Positions 15,250 to 26,958 of a stretch of 64,000 nucleotides of DNA are shown here, piece by piece. The stretch is from Aquarana catesbeiana (lineage: Eukaryota > Chordata > Amphibia > Anura > Ranidae). The stretch is from the NCBI RefSeq assembly GCF_042186555.1, contig NC_133325.1, positions 673,371,640 to 673,435,639 of the forward strand, in the 5' to 3' direction. Under the pieces are notes generated by a model, which was not told the DNA's origin, searched no databases, and saw only the letters and a program-made list of their open reading frames with translations. A program made the translations under genes and the position numbers. The first letter of the stretch is position 1, and each line of letters starts with the position of its first letter.

Positions 15250-16287
15250 AACAGAGTTCCACCCATTTTTTATACTTGATGTCACTTGCATACCCATTGA
15301 TCATGCTTTTACTAATGGAAATAGTTTTGTTTTCTGGCATGTAAATACCTTTTTAATTTAAATTAGGGTTCCACCTGCACTTCCAACATTTCCCCACCTA
15401 GGTGACTATGTCACTACGCGATTCACAAGGGCTCCTGCTATAGCGGCGTCACGTATCCCAGGACTCCTCGCGAATCGCCTACTGGCGAAATCTCACGTTA
15501 TTTACAGACAGTAAATGACACAAACGTGTCTGATTGACAGGTTGCTATAGCAATGGGGCGGGAACTTCCGACACTGACATTGCTATGGCAACCTGCCAGG
15601 AAAACTGAGAACCGCGCAGCGGCATTACAGCGCATGCGCGAAACTGGGAGGAAATCCCGGAAATGAAGACAGGAGGGCTTCAGATGCCCACAGCTTAAAT
15701 GGAACCTGCCTGCTTCCGAGATCAGTAGGTACAAAACTATTTGTAAAGAAAGTAAAATTGCAACACATATGACATGTTGCAATTGTTAAAGTGGAGTTCC
15801 ACCCAAAAAAAAAAATAAAAAGTAATTTATGTGCATAAAAAAATGTAAAAAAACCCATCTGTTGCTAGAGGGTCCCTCGTAGTCTGCCTCCTTCAGCGCC
15901 TGGGCTCTTGACGTCACTTCCCTCAGCGCAGGAAGGGAGATCAGCTCTGCCCCCTCCCTCTTGTCAATCATCTGTGACACGTCACAGGTCCCAGATGATT
16001 GCGCAGCCAATCACGGCGCCGCTCGCGCATGCGCAGTGGATCCCTGGCGTGCCCACAGTTACAATGCCAGCGCCGCTGAGCGGAGGGGGAGACGAGTGGG
16101 GCTTCGATCCCCCGCATTGCTGGACCCTGGGACAGGTAAGTGTCCAATTATTAAAAGTCAGCAGCTGCAGTATTTGTAGCTGCTGACTTAATTTTTTTTT
16201 TAAGCAGAACACCGCTTTAATGTACATGTTTGGACAAATGCAGAGCAGTTTAAAAAAAAAAAAGTGTTTGGGGACTGGAACTCCACT
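15250..16287. mobile_element. T2-like MITE (outer copy) split by another T2-like MITE
   Basis: Left TTAA|AACAGAGTTCCACCC at 15246; right TGGAACTCCACT|TTAA ending at 16291. Removing the inner copy (15790-16216) joins the two halves at a single TTAA. Confidence 0.6.
15790..16216. mobile_element. T2-like MITE, CGGAGTTCCACCC subfamily, nested
   Basis: AGTGGAGTTCCACCC at the left, GAACACCGCT at the right, TTAA at 15786-15789 and 16217-16220. It has CAGGTAAGT at 16133-16141 followed by the GTCAGCAGCTGCAGTATTT hairpin. Confidence 0.85.
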
Positions 16288-16695
16288 TTAACACCCAAAC
16301 TTAGGACCAAAAATTCCATAAGTTGACCATGCTTTGTGTAAACAATGTGCTTTTTCCAAACAGGAAAGTGCATTGTGTGTATGAAACGACCATCAGCTGG
16401 AGGAACTATTCACCTGTTAAGGTGTAATCGCGTTGGTGTGTCTACAGATCAATTAAAGGTCAAGTGCGTCTTATGGTGTAGAATGCGGATTGATATATCT
16501 ACTTCTACAATGTACTAAGATTTATATAATGTACTCTGGAATTAACGAAAAACAGAAAAGCTTGAGAATTTTCCTAACCATCAACACATTTTAATTTGTG
16601 CCTCATGGTGGTAGCTATTTTTTCTTCATTCTAGGAAATTCTGGAGGTACTTTCATGCTTATGTTTGTGCTTTAGAATAAGATTTTTCCATTTAA

Positions 16696-17525
16696 AGTGG
16701 TAGTAAACTGCACCATGGCACGGAGCTCTGAAGGGATAGCATGGGTAAGCTGTACCTTTAGAGCGCATGCACCTGTAATTTGACCAGCTGCCTGCAGTGG
16801 GAATACCTCCTAAACCAGGGGTCCTCAAACTACGGCCAGCAAGCCAGATATGGCCCGCGAGCCAGATATGGCTTGCCAAGGTCATTTACCCTGCCCCCCC
16901 ACCCCCAGGAGTGGACTGGCCGTTCGGGCACTGGAGCCCCCACAATGAGCGGGTTGCACTCAGCCGCCTGGAGAGTACCCCATGGACCCCACCCAATAGG
17001 GGGAAAAATTGGAGCCATCTCCAGCATTGACCAGGGTGGAGGCAGAGACACAGAGAGACACTCTGGCATCTACCAGTCCAGCGCGGGAAAGCGAAACAAG
17101 GATTCCGGCTCTTAGCCCTCCTCCTGGCTGTCTTCCGTGTGCCTGTTGTCAATGGTAAGTCCCCAGGAGTTGTTACAACTGACCCTCACAGGCAACCATT
17201 ACCAGCAGCTCTGTGTGATCTGGCAGCGCTCCTCTTTCTAATCCCCCGTGCACTGGAGAGGCTGAACTGGTGGGCAGTACTGAGGCTGCACTGATGGGCA
17301 CGGTGAGGCTGCGCTGATGGGCACGGGTGAGGCTGCATTGATCCGGCCCCTCAACAGCCTGAGGGACAGTGAACTGGCACCCTGTTTGAAAAGTTTGAGG
17401 ACTCTTGTCCTAAACAGTGCAAGTTTAGGAGATATTCACTTTATCTACAGGTATTTTTTATTATAGGCTTAACTATAAGTGCAAGTAAAAAAAAAAAAAA
17501 AAAAAAAGACTTTACTACGACCTCT
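16696..17525. mobile_element. T2-like MITE interrupted by a hAT element
   Basis: TTAA|AGTGGTAGTAAACTGC at the left and CTTTACTACGACCTCT|TTAA at the right. The hAT element at 16816-17407 splits it. Confidence 0.75.
16816..17407. mobile_element. Non-autonomous hAT element (592 bp)
   Basis: CAGGGGTCCTCAAACTACGG at the left, GTTTGAGGACTCTTG at the right, and a perfect 8-bp duplication TCCTAAAC on both sides. The terminus resembles Charlie-type hAT ends. The interior has GC-rich repeats (GGCTGCACTGATGGGCACGG) at 17265-17340. Confidence 0.9.
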
Positions 17526-17529
17526 TTAA

Positions 17530-18286
17530 AAGGTTCATTTGAGAAAATAGGGTGGGTTATTACTTCTGAAATGAAAGATTTGCACAAGGCTAAGTGAAAC
17601 AGGACACTGAATTACTAAACATGACATGCTGCTTTGGTATCGACCAACAGAGCTGACTCCAACCTTGCTAGTTAAATGAGAATAGATCTTGTCTCAGCTT
17701 TGCGATGTATAACTAGGCCACTTGCAGCCAGGGAGAGCTTTTCTGTACTACCTATTGTAGTATACTGTTACAGCAATGTCCTCTTTTCTTCCACCCTGGT
17801 CTTGTTACTATAAACCAACTCTTTGCAATGTTTTAGCCTACAAGGACAACAAAGTGAGCAAACTGTATACAATAAGTATAGTGCTGTAATACAACTAACT
17901 AGAATCTAGAACATAAAAGTTTACCTTATCGTAGGGTGAAAATTTGTCTTTTTTTTTAACTGATTTGCACATCCCGTGGTCGGATGTGTCATACAAAAAA
18001 AAAAAAAAAAGTCTGAATCATTCTGCATAGAGCTATTGACTCCCCTTAAAGACCATACAAGTTTAATTTCTCTGGCTCAGCCCCTTGGACTGAACAAAAT
18101 CACTTGATTTCCCCCATCCTTGCTAAACAGCACTGCTGGTCATTGTATTATGACAAACATCACCCATGGCTGCCAGAGTACCTGAACAGTGCCTACATTT
18201 AATTGAATGTTGGTGCGGTGCTGCTCATCAAGAATTCTCCACCCAGCTCCTTTGACAAAATTGGATTGAAAAACTGACTTTTATCA
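17530..18286. other. No supported feature
   Basis: Unassigned intronic or intergenic sequence. Confidence 0.5.
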
Positions 18287-18294
18287 AGCTAGGT

Positions 18295-18479
18295 CAGTGG
18301 TTCTCAACTCCAGTGCTCGGGACCCACCAACAGGCCAGATTTTAAGTATTACCATGGGGAGTTGCAGACTAGAATACTGCAATCACTGAGAAGCAAGTGA
18401 TATCACCTGTGATGTATTTCAGCTATCTTGCAAACCTGGCCTGTTGGTGGGTCCTGAGGACAGGAGTTGAGAACCACTG
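18295..18479. mobile_element. hAT MITE, CAGTGGTTCTCAACTCC ends
   Basis: Inverted termini CAGTGGTTCTCAACTCC and a perfect 8-bp duplication AGCTAGGT on both sides. Length is 185 bp. Confidence 0.92.
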
Positions 18480-18572
18480 AGCTAGGTGGTGCCATCAAGG
18501 CCACCAACAGAATACATTTTGGAGAGTTTAGCAAGAACCTGCTGAAATTTGATCGGTGTCTGGTCAACTTGA

Positions 18573-18727
18573 AGTGGTTCTAAAGGCTCAAGGTTTTTTA
18601 CCTTCATGTATTCATCTCTGTGCAGCAGCCCTGAGCCAGGAGCTTGGGGGTCCCGAGAAGAGAGGGATCTGGGCTGCTCTGTGCAAAACCAATGCACTGA
18701 GCAGGCAAGTAAAAGCAAGCCTTTAAT
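18573..18727. mobile_element. T2-like MITE fragment, GTTGTAAAGGC subfamily
   Basis: AAGTGGTTCTAAAGGC at the left, GGCTGCTCTGTGCAAAACCA inside and AAGCCTTTAAT at the right. It is shorter than its relatives, probably by internal deletion. Confidence 0.55.
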
Positions 18728-18735
18728 ATTAATTT

Positions 18736-19554
18736 AGAGCAGTTCTCCAGTCATATTATTGAAAATTAAAAGTCTGCAGCTGCAAAAAACTGTAGCTGAT
18801 GACTTTTAATAAACAGACATTCACCTATCCCAGGATCCAGCACTGTGCTCACCCGAGGGGGTGCCGAAGAGCATCTTGGGTCCCCCACGCCGACATCTTA
18901 AGAGCCCTTTCACACTGGGGCGGCGTCGGCGGTAAAACGCCGCTATTATTAGCGGCGTTTTACCGTCGGTATGCGGCCGCTAGCAGGGCGGTTTTACCCC
19001 CCGCTAGCGGCCGAGAAAGGGTTAAATACCACCGCAAAGCGCCTCTGCAGAGGCGCTTTGCCAGCGGTATAGCCGTGCCGTCACATTGATTTCAATGGGC
19101 AGGAGCGGTAAAGGAGCGGTATACACACCGCTCCTTCACCGCTCCGAAGATGCTGCTGGCAGGACTTTTTTTACCGTCCTGCCAGCGCATCGCTCCAGTG
19201 TGAAAGCCCTCGGGGCTTTCACACTGGAATGAAAGTAGCGGCACTTTCGGGTTGGTTTGCAGGCGCTATTATTAGCGCAATAGCGCCTGCAAACCGCCCC
19301 AGTGGGAAAGGGCTCTAACTATGGGCACTCAGCTGTGACAGCTTGCAGCTTCACACTGAGCGAGCCACATTGTGCATTGTGAACAATCCCACAGTATTCT
19401 GGGACTTGTGACGTGTCCCCGAAGACTGTTGGGGGGTCAGGGGGAAGAGAACTCAGGTGATCAGAGAAGTGGGAGTAGGTACCTGTCAAAAAAAAAAAAA
19501 AAAGCCAAAATGTTAGAGGGGCACGGGAGGAGGCCTTAAAGTGGAACTTCCCCT
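18736..19554. mobile_element. T2-like MITE with a nested Harbinger-like MITE
   Basis: Worn left end AGCAGTTCTCC; right end AGTGGAACTTCCCCT followed by TTAA at 19555. AAAAGTCTGCAGCTGC hairpin inside. Split by 18902-19315. Confidence 0.65.
18902..19315. mobile_element. Harbinger-like MITE, TAA duplication, nested
   Basis: GAGCCCTTTCACACTGGGGC at the left and its inverse (GCCCCAGTGGGAAAGGGCTC) at the right. TAA at 18899-18901 and 19316-19318. Interior rich in CGCTATTATTAGCG palindromes. Confidence 0.88.
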
Positions 19555-19954
19555 TTAAGCAGGCATGATTGGACAGAAGAAATCCTCTGTAAATGAAATT
19601 AGCAGCATCTCTGAAGAAGCTAACTGCCATTACTGTATTGTGGTTCAGTTAAAGGGTAAGTCAAGGCCTTACACAAACTTCAACCTAAATCTCCCAGTCC
19701 CCTATAGAGCACATCCCAGAACTACTCCTTCATACAGCATGTGTGGGCAATGTCATGGAAGTCAAGGCAGTAGCATCGTTTTGTGAGGAAAGAAATCTAT
19801 AGAGATAAGCATAGCTCAGCAGTCCACTATGCAGGACTGACAACGCTGGTTGGAATTTCAGTGCAGCAAAGGAGATATTTTGTCAAGCCAAACAGGATTT
19901 TAAGAGCACTGCAGAGATAAAGATTTTTATTTTATTTATTTTTTCCGGGTTTAG

Positions 19955-20776
19955 CATAGCTCCCAACTGTCCCTGATTCAGAGGGACTGTCCCTGATTTG
20001 GAACAATGTCCCTCTTTTCTTCTCATTTGTCTCTCATTTTGGACTGATCTATAGAGTTGCATATAAAATGCACTATCTTTCAAAAAATGTTTCCCAATGC
20101 CAAACCTTTCATCCAATTTTTTTGTTTCTAAATTGCTGCATTTGTAAATGTCAAAAGCCAGTATTAAAGAGGAAGTAAACCCTGATGGGTTTTACTTCCT
20201 CTTTGTTTCCCTGCAAAGGTAAAGCATAATGGGCTACTATGCATCGCATAGTAGTCCATTATTTGTCACTTACCTGACACAGGAGCATGCAATGTCCCCG
20301 ATTTCCTCACAGGCAGCGAGCGTCCATTCTTCACCCCTCTTCCTTCCGGGGCCGGAAACTCTGGCTCTGTGACTGGTCGGAGTCACGTGACGTCACTCCT
20401 GCGCGCGAGAACTGCAAGTCACGGCATGACCCCAGCTTGAAACGGCATAGCGTGCCATTTCAAGACATCGGCGCATGCGCAGAAGACACCATCGTTCGGG
20501 GAAATAGTAAATATCTCCTAAACCATGTAGGTTTAGGAGATATTTCAAGCACCTACAGGTAAGCCTTAATCTAGGCTTACCGGTAGGTGAAAGTGGTCTG
20601 TAAGGGTTTAAACCACTTTAAGAAATAGTAGCAGTAAAAAAGAAAAAGCACTTGTGGGTTTAACTTTTTTTATATATAATTCTCCTTTAAGTGGGTGTGG
20701 CAGGGGCTGTGTCTAATGTCTACATACTTTTGCTAATAGGTGTCCCTCATTCCCATCTCAAAAAGTTGGGAGGTAT
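19955..20776. mobile_element. hAT MITE, CATAGCTCCC family, with a nested T2-like MITE
   Basis: CATAGCTCCCAACTGTCCC at the left, GTTGGGAGGTAT at the right, and a perfect 8-bp duplication GGGTTTAG on both sides. Without the 20168-20617 insert it aligns with the copies at 7.0, 27.8 and 28.9 kb. Confidence 0.92.
20168..20617. mobile_element. T2-like MITE nested in a hAT MITE (450 bp)
   Basis: AGAGGAAGTAAACCC at the left, inverse end GGGTTTAAACCACT at the right, TTAA at 20164-20167 and 20618-20621. CAGGTAAGC lies near the right end. Confidence 0.88.
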
Positions 20777-20784
20777 GGGTTTAG

Positions 20785-21534
20785 GCTTTTCAGCAGTAAC
20801 ACAATATACATTTGTACCTTTGCTAGCCGGTGTAAAAATTGCTTCCTTAATACAGAATCTTCTTAGTTAACCATAGCCCAATACAAATATCTAGAATGAA
20901 ACACTCTGCAATGGCCCTTTATGGTTAAAGTACCCAAAACCCATCTCGTTTCCAACCAGAGATACAGGTTCATTTACACAACTATAAAAAGCCCACATAA
21001 TTATCTGCCTACCCTTCCGTTTCATGAACAATAAAACAGCCAGCAAAAATGAAAAAGTGAATACAGCAGAAACTCTCTGCTGTAAGTACACTGACCCAAT
21101 TATTCCCAGCCCAGTGTGCTGATCACGTATAATCAATAGAACATCATCCTGTCTGTAAACACCAAAACACATGATATGTGCAAGGTACCTCTGACCATAC
21201 AACAATGACAGCCAGCATGTTATCATAGCAACCCTACAGGGTGACTTTAGGTTGAAAAGTGTCTATAAACATTAGATGATCTTGACTGGTTGCAATGTCA
21301 ACGGAGAAGAAGACACCCCTGACCAAACAATCTCAAGCTCATTGATTTGGATAGATTTTCTTGCTTCCTTAATTCCACCCCTCAAAAAATTACAGCTACA
21401 TCTGGAATGTCTGCTCATTTCATAAACATGCCTGCTTGGAAGATAAAAGTGTTTCAGAGTGCAAAGGTTTCAGACTACAACTTCAGTTTCAAGTTTGTTT
21501 AGGGTTTGAAAGACCTAAAGGAGGGCTGATGTAT
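20785..21534. other. No supported feature
   Basis: A 111-codon minus-strand frame (20891-21226) shows no domain or family match that I recognise. Confidence 0.45.
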
Positions 21535-21538
21535 TTAA

Positions 21539-22216
21539 AGTGGATGTAAACCCGAAAATTTTTTTTTTATATATATATCATAATGTAGAGTATAAGATTT
21601 CCTATCATTTGAGCCCAGTCTTGCCACACAGAGTTAATCCATCTCTGAGAAATTCTCTTTTATTGTTCAGTGAGATAAATCTTGACAAACTGAGAAAAAC
21701 GTTGTCAAATCCTCCCCCTTGCTGTGAGTGACAGGTGATTTATATGTCTCGTGCACTAGCCTAAGAGACATGCAGTATTTTTAAATTCCCACCCCCACTC
21801 CTTTCTTCAGCAGCTCTGCAAGGATTGGCTGTTCCACACCTCAGCATGATTTGGCATGCTGAAGTCATGTGGTTACTTTCCTGTCTTTTCACTGGATGTT
21901 AGAGATCATAGCAGAAGTTCAGTGTAAGAAATGCATATTGACAAGGGGACTTTAGAGGTGGGCGGGGAGTCTACTGACATCACGACTCCACCCACCGAGC
22001 TCCAGACAACAGACCCACCCACAGAATCTGCAGTTTTTCGGGTCTAATAACAGACAGAGGGGAGACATTTGACAGGTAAAGATACATGCAGGAGGCATGT
22101 ATATCCTTATAGATAACCCCTATGGCAGTAGTTTAGAAAGGATGACATTGGGTTTACACCCACTTTAACCCCTATGGTAGTAGTTTAGAAAGGATGACAT
22201 TGGGTTTACATCCACT
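21539..22216. mobile_element. T2-like MITE with duplicated right end (678 bp)
   Basis: AGTGGATGTAAACCC at the left and its inverse at the right, TTAA at 21535-21538 and 22217-22220. The terminal 52 bp occur twice in tandem (from 22115 and from 22167), each ending in CCACTTTAA. Confidence 0.87.
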
Positions 22217-22278
22217 TTAATCATTTCAAACCTATACATGCCCCAGCTTTGTCATTACTGAAAGACACACACGCACAT

Positions 22279-22284
<6 letters not shown>

Positions 22285-22352
<68 letters not shown>
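22285..22352. repeat. (TA)n microsatellite at the left flank of Tc1 element 1
   Basis: About 34 TA units, then a short CA tract. Confidence 0.95.
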
Positions 22353-22360
<8 letters not shown>

Positions 22361-22561
22361 TATACAGACAGGTCCATAAATATTGGGACATCGACACAAT
22401 TCTAATCTTTTTGGCTCTATACACCAACACAATGGATTTGAAATGAAACAAGATGTGCTTTAACTGCAGACGTTCAGCTTTAATTTGAGGGTATTTATAT
22501 CCAAATCAGGTGAACGGTGTAGGAATTACAATAGTTTGTATATGTGCCTCCCACTTTTTAA

Positions 22562-23053
22562 AGCGGGGTTCCACTCAAATTTTTAACCTAATCTTACCCC
22601 CTTCAGTTAATTGCATAGATGTTCAAATGCCGCACAAATTTTTTTTTTATCGCTGTAATTACCTTTATATTGTACTTTATTGTGGCACTTCCTGTCTCTC
22701 CTCCCATGGGAGTAGGCGTGTTTATTGCCTTTCCCCGGCGCCGCACTGTCTCCTGGGAGCTTAGTGTCAGGCTTCCCAAGATTCAGTGCGGAAACAATGA
22801 TCATGCGCGTGAACAAGCTGTGAATGAACAGCATTCACCGCATCCAGGAAATCAATGCTTGTGGGCTTCACATGCCCACAAGCAAGATGGAAACAGCCAG
22901 CATCACATTTTTTAAGTTATTCTTCAGTATGAAAACAGACAGAGGCGGAAATATTACACCCAAACTGTGAGTATTATTTTGGGGTTAGCAAAGTGTCTCA
23001 ATGACCTAAAAAAAAAAACAAAAAAACAAAGGATTGGTCGCCGGACTCCCGCT
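22562..23053. mobile_element. T2/Kolobok-like MITE nested in Tc1 element 1
   Basis: It begins AGCGGGGTTCCAC and ends with the inverse of AGCGGGAGTCC, with TTAA duplicated on both sides (22558-22561, 23054-23057). Removing it restores Tc1 sequence that matches the opposite inverted repeat, which contains GCTTTTAAAGGACCAAAAG. Boundaries and TTAA target duplication are therefore directly demonstrated. Length is 492 bp. Confidence 0.9.
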
Positions 23054-23215
23054 TTAAAGGGACCAAAAGTAATGGGACAATTGGCTGCTCAGCTGTTCCA
23101 TGGCCAGGTGTGTGTTATTCCCTCATTATCCCATTATTAAGGAGCAGATAAAAGGTCCACAGTTCATTTCAAGTGTGCTATTTGCATTTGGAATCTGTTG
23201 CTGTCAACTCTCAAT

Positions 23216-24254
23216 ATGAGATCCAAAGAGCTGTCACGATCAGTGAAGCAAGCCATCATTAGGCTGAAAAAACAAAACAAACCCATCAGAGAGATAGCAA
23301 AAACATTAGGTGTGGCCAAATCAACTGTTTGGAACATCCTTAAAAAGAGAGAACGCACCGGTGAGCTCAGCAACACCAAAAGACCCGGAAGACCACAGAA
23401 AACAACTGTGGTGGATGACCGAAGAATTCTTTCCCTGGTGAAGAAAACACCCTTGACAACAGTTGGGCAGATTAAGAACACTCTCCAGGAGGTAGGTGTA
23501 TGTGTGTCAAAGTCAACAATCAAAAGAAGACTTCACCAGAGTGAATACAGAGGGTTCACCACAAGATGTAAACCATTGGTGAGCCTCAAAAACAGGAAGG
23601 CCAGATTAGAGTTTGCCAAACAACATCTAAATAAGCCTTCACAGTTCTGGAACAACATCCTATGGACAGATGAGACCGAGATCAATTTGTACCAGAGTGA
23701 TGGGAACAGAAGAGTATGGAGAAGGAAAGGAACTGCTCATGATCCAAAGCATACCACCTCATCAGTGAAGCATGGTGGTGGTAGTGTCATGGTGTGGGCA
23801 TGTATGGCTGCCAATGGAACTGGTTCTCTTGTATTTATTGATGATGTGACTGCTGACAAAAGCAGCAGGATGAATTCTGAAGTGTTTCGGGCAATATTAT
23901 CTGCTCATATTCAGCAAAATGCTTCAGAACTCATTGAACAGCGCTTCACAGTGCAGATGGACAGTGACCCGAAGCATACTGAGAAAGCAACCAAAGAGTT
24001 TTTTAAAGGGAAAATAGTGGAATGTTATGCAATGGCCAAGTCAATCACCTGACCTGAATCCGATTGAGCATGCATTTCACTTGCTGAAGACAAAACTGAA
24101 GGGAAAATGCCCCAAGAACAAGCAGCAACTGAAGACAGTTGCAGTAGAGGCCTGGCAGAGCATCACCAGGGATGAAACCCAGCGTCTGGTGATGTCTATG
24201 CATTCCAGACTTCAGGCTGTAATTGACTACAAAGGATTTGCAACCAAGTATTAA
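23216..24254 (+). pseudogene. Tc1/mariner transposase (DD34E) with one frameshift
   Basis: This is a cut-and-paste transposase that cuts at its own inverted repeats and integrates at TA. The likely start is the ATG at 23216 (MRSKELSRSV); an in-frame ATG 18 bp earlier gives six extra residues. It begins with a paired-like double helix-turn-helix (KQAIIRLKKQNKPIREIAKT, STVWNIL), followed by the GRPQKT linker. The catalytic core has WTDET for the first Asp, QMDSDPKHT for the second and SPDLNPIEH for the Glu. Second Asp to Glu has the Tc1-type 34-residue spacing if one residue bridges the frame break. The first frame ends at a stop near 24052. The frame resumes by 24027 as QWPSQSPDLNP and runs to FATKY and a stop at 24254, so a single-base insertion near 24023-24030 is enough to explain the break. 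No other stop is seen. Confidence 0.93.
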
Positions 24255-24544
24255 AAAGTGAAAGTTTGATGGATAATTGTTAATCTGTCCCATTACTTTT
24301 GGTCCTTTAAAAGCAGGAGGCACATATACAAAGTGTTGTAATTCCTACACCGTTCCCCTGATTTGGAGGTAAATACCCTCAAATTAAAGCTGAAAGTCTG
24401 CAGTTAAAGCACATCTTGTTTAATTTCAAATCCATTGTGGTGGTGAATAGAGCCAAAAAGATTAGAATTGCGTTGATGTCCCAACATTTATGGACCTGAC
24501 TGTATAAATAATTATATATATACATACATACATACACACACTAT

Positions 24545-26037
24545 ATACATTATACAGTGGCAGAGCAAGAGGGACACAGAGCCAAACCGATGCCTCTCCT
24601 CCTCATTGACACTGGCTCCTGAGTCAGCGTGGCTTTGGCTCTTTGGCCCTCTTGGGAATGACTGCATGTAACGTAGTCTCAAATGGGATTGCACACATAA
24701 TGGAGCAGGACCAGTCAAACAAGTTTCCTCTAATGAAGAATACATTCAGTGTCTGTCTGGTTCCTATTTCCTCTACAATTCCTCCCTTTGAGTGATGCCA
24801 GATACTACTCAGAGCAGCGATCGCCTGGTACTGCAGCGATAAGAAGCAGCAGCTGCAACAGTGAAGAATCCTGTTGTTCAGCCTCCCTTTACTCTCCCCG
24901 TGTCCATTCACAAAAACACAAGGCATTCTGTGAATGGACAAGGTGAAAGGTGGAGCAAAAGAACAAAAAGGATCTCACTGTGCATTCTGTGAAAAAAAAT
25001 GCAAGGCTTTCTGTGAATGGACAAGAGAAGAGAGTGAACAGGATCCTTCACCGTTGCAGACGCTGCCTCTCACTTCCGTAGTAGCAGAAGATCACAGCTC
25101 TATGTAGTATCTGGTATCACTGAACAGAAGAGGTCTACAGTAATCAGCATCCTGCCAGACATTGGATACTCTTCATTAGAGGTCATTTGTTTGACTGGTG
25201 CTGGATCCAAACAATTACTGTAGTTAAGCTTTACATTTCTAGTTGGGAATATTTTTTAAAAAGTTTAAAGATTGTTTTCTAACATGTAAACCAGATCACC
25301 TGATCCAAGGCAATGAATGCGACTTCCAGATGTCTTTTTTCCCCCCCAACGTGAAAAGAAATTCTGAGTTGCCCCATCCCAAGTCATTCCCTAGACTCTG
25401 TGGTGTAAAAAGAGAAGGAGCCTGGCAGATAACCAGATATTTAATACGGCCACCCACGCGTGCAATGAAACTTTTTACCGTTTATGCAAACAGAATAAAG
25501 ACGCCATATTACACTGGGATCAGATTTTCTACTAGTAAACAGAAAGCCGAACGCCAACACTCACAGCACATGCTGCACTGCTGCAGACCACACACATTCA
25601 GATACACAGCTGCTGCGGCACTTTAATAGTTATCAGAGGAATCCTATAAATGTAAGGAAAAAAATAAAAAAACGGATTTCAGAACATTCACTGTGGGATC
25701 CACTTAAAAAGATTAAAATGTTACACCCATTGCAGGGAGATTTTTGCTTTCAGTTCCTAATCTGCATCAGGATTCTTATTGGAATTGAATTTCTTACTTT
25801 ACATTGTAGCGTGTGCAAATGTTCAGACTTAAAATATATTTAAACCCAAGGCTAAAAATGGAATTTAGGACAGATTGCCAGTCCTGGGGTATGCTGGCTG
25901 CATTTATTTTCTTTTTTCAGGCCGGGTACACTTTCTGCAAGTACAGTACAAATTACTTGTAGATCTGACCAGAAATGAAGTGTCCTTGTCATAACATCCT
26001 GTACATCCAACAATCTCATTATAGAGAGGAATACACT
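24545..26037. other. No supported gene
   Basis: Single-copy-looking DNA. Near-repeats of AAGGC(A/T)TTCTGTGAATGGACAAG occur at 24920 and 24995. A 127-codon plus-strand frame (25243-25626) is unrecognised. Confidence 0.45.
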
Positions 26038-26041
26038 TTAA

Positions 26042-26515
26042 AGGGGTTGTAAAGGCAGAAGGTTTTTTATCTTAATGCATACTATTGCATGAAGATAAAA
26101 AGCCGCCTGTGTGCAGCAGCCCCCCTGAGCCCTTCCTAACACTTACCTGAGGTCCCTCTCTGTCCACAAGTGTCTCAGCCCTCCGAGATTCTCCTTCCTG
26201 ATTGGCTGAGACACAGCATGGTGCCATTGGCTCCCATTGCTGTCAATCAACATCAGCTAGCCAATCAGGGAAGAGAGGGGATGGGGTTAGGGCTCTATGT
26301 CTGAATGAACAAAGGGAGCTGTGACTCAGTTTGGGTGCCCCCCTAGCAAGCTGCTTGCTGGGGGGGGCACTGAACAGGAGGGAGGGGCCAGGAGCACAGA
26401 AGAGGGACCTGAGAAGAGGATCAGGGCTGCTCTGTGCAGATCCATTGCAACAGAGTGAGCAAGTATAACATGTTTATTATTTTTATAGGAAAAAAAGCAA
26501 GCCTTTACAATCACT
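26042..26515. mobile_element. T2-like MITE, GTTGTAAAGGC subfamily (474 bp), type copy
   Basis: AGGGGTTGTAAAGGC at the left, GCCTTTACAATCACT at the right, TTAA at 26038-26041 and 26516-26519. The interior has the TATCTTAATGCAT hairpin and ACTTACCTG (a minus-strand CAGGTAAGT) at 26141-26149. Confidence 0.9.
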
Positions 26516-26799
26516 TTAATGGATACCTGTATACAGATTTGTGTGGCTGCCACTGCTGACCCAAGTCTGAAAATGTTAGTTGTCAACAAAATTTTAAAGA
26601 AGAGAAGAATTCCATGTGTGGATATTTTATACAGAGTTAAGTTGGTCCAGCTTGGACCATGGAAACTAGGCCTATACCATACCTGGCTGAAGCCCCTGGA
26701 AAATGAAAATCACTGAAGTAGACATAACGGCAGTGCCAAGTGGCTGTCCTGTTTTATGAACACGGAAGGTTGGTTGCGGAGCACAGGCACCATTTAGAG

Positions 26800-26958
26800 C
26801 AGGGATATGCAATTAACAGACCTCCAGCTGTTGCGAAACTACAAGTCCCATCATGCCTCTGCGTCTGGGTGTCATGCTTGTGGCTGTCAGAGTCTTGCTA
26901 TGCCTCATGGGACTTGTAGTTCTGCAACAGCTGGAGGTCCGCTAATTGCATATCCCTG
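26800..26958. mobile_element. hAT MITE, CAGGGATATGCAATTA family
   Basis: Inverted arms of about 36 bp and a perfect 8-bp duplication ATTTAGAG on both sides. Length is 159 bp. Confidence 0.94.

Larger units (their letters stand above)
22365..24502 (+). mobile_element. Tc1/mariner element 1, with a nested T2-like MITE
   Basis: Termini are CAGACAGGTCCATAAATATT at 22365 and its near-inverse ending at 24502, each next to TA. The inverted repeats exceed 200 bp once the nested element is removed, and they include a shared inner block around GGACCAAAAGTAATGGGACA. The body holds a transposase in two frames (23216-24254). The left inverted repeat is split at 22562-23053 by a TTAA-flanked MITE. The left flank is a (TA)n tract and the right flank is TA-rich. 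Near-identical arms and a transposase with essentially one lesion suggest recent activity. Confidence 0.93.
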
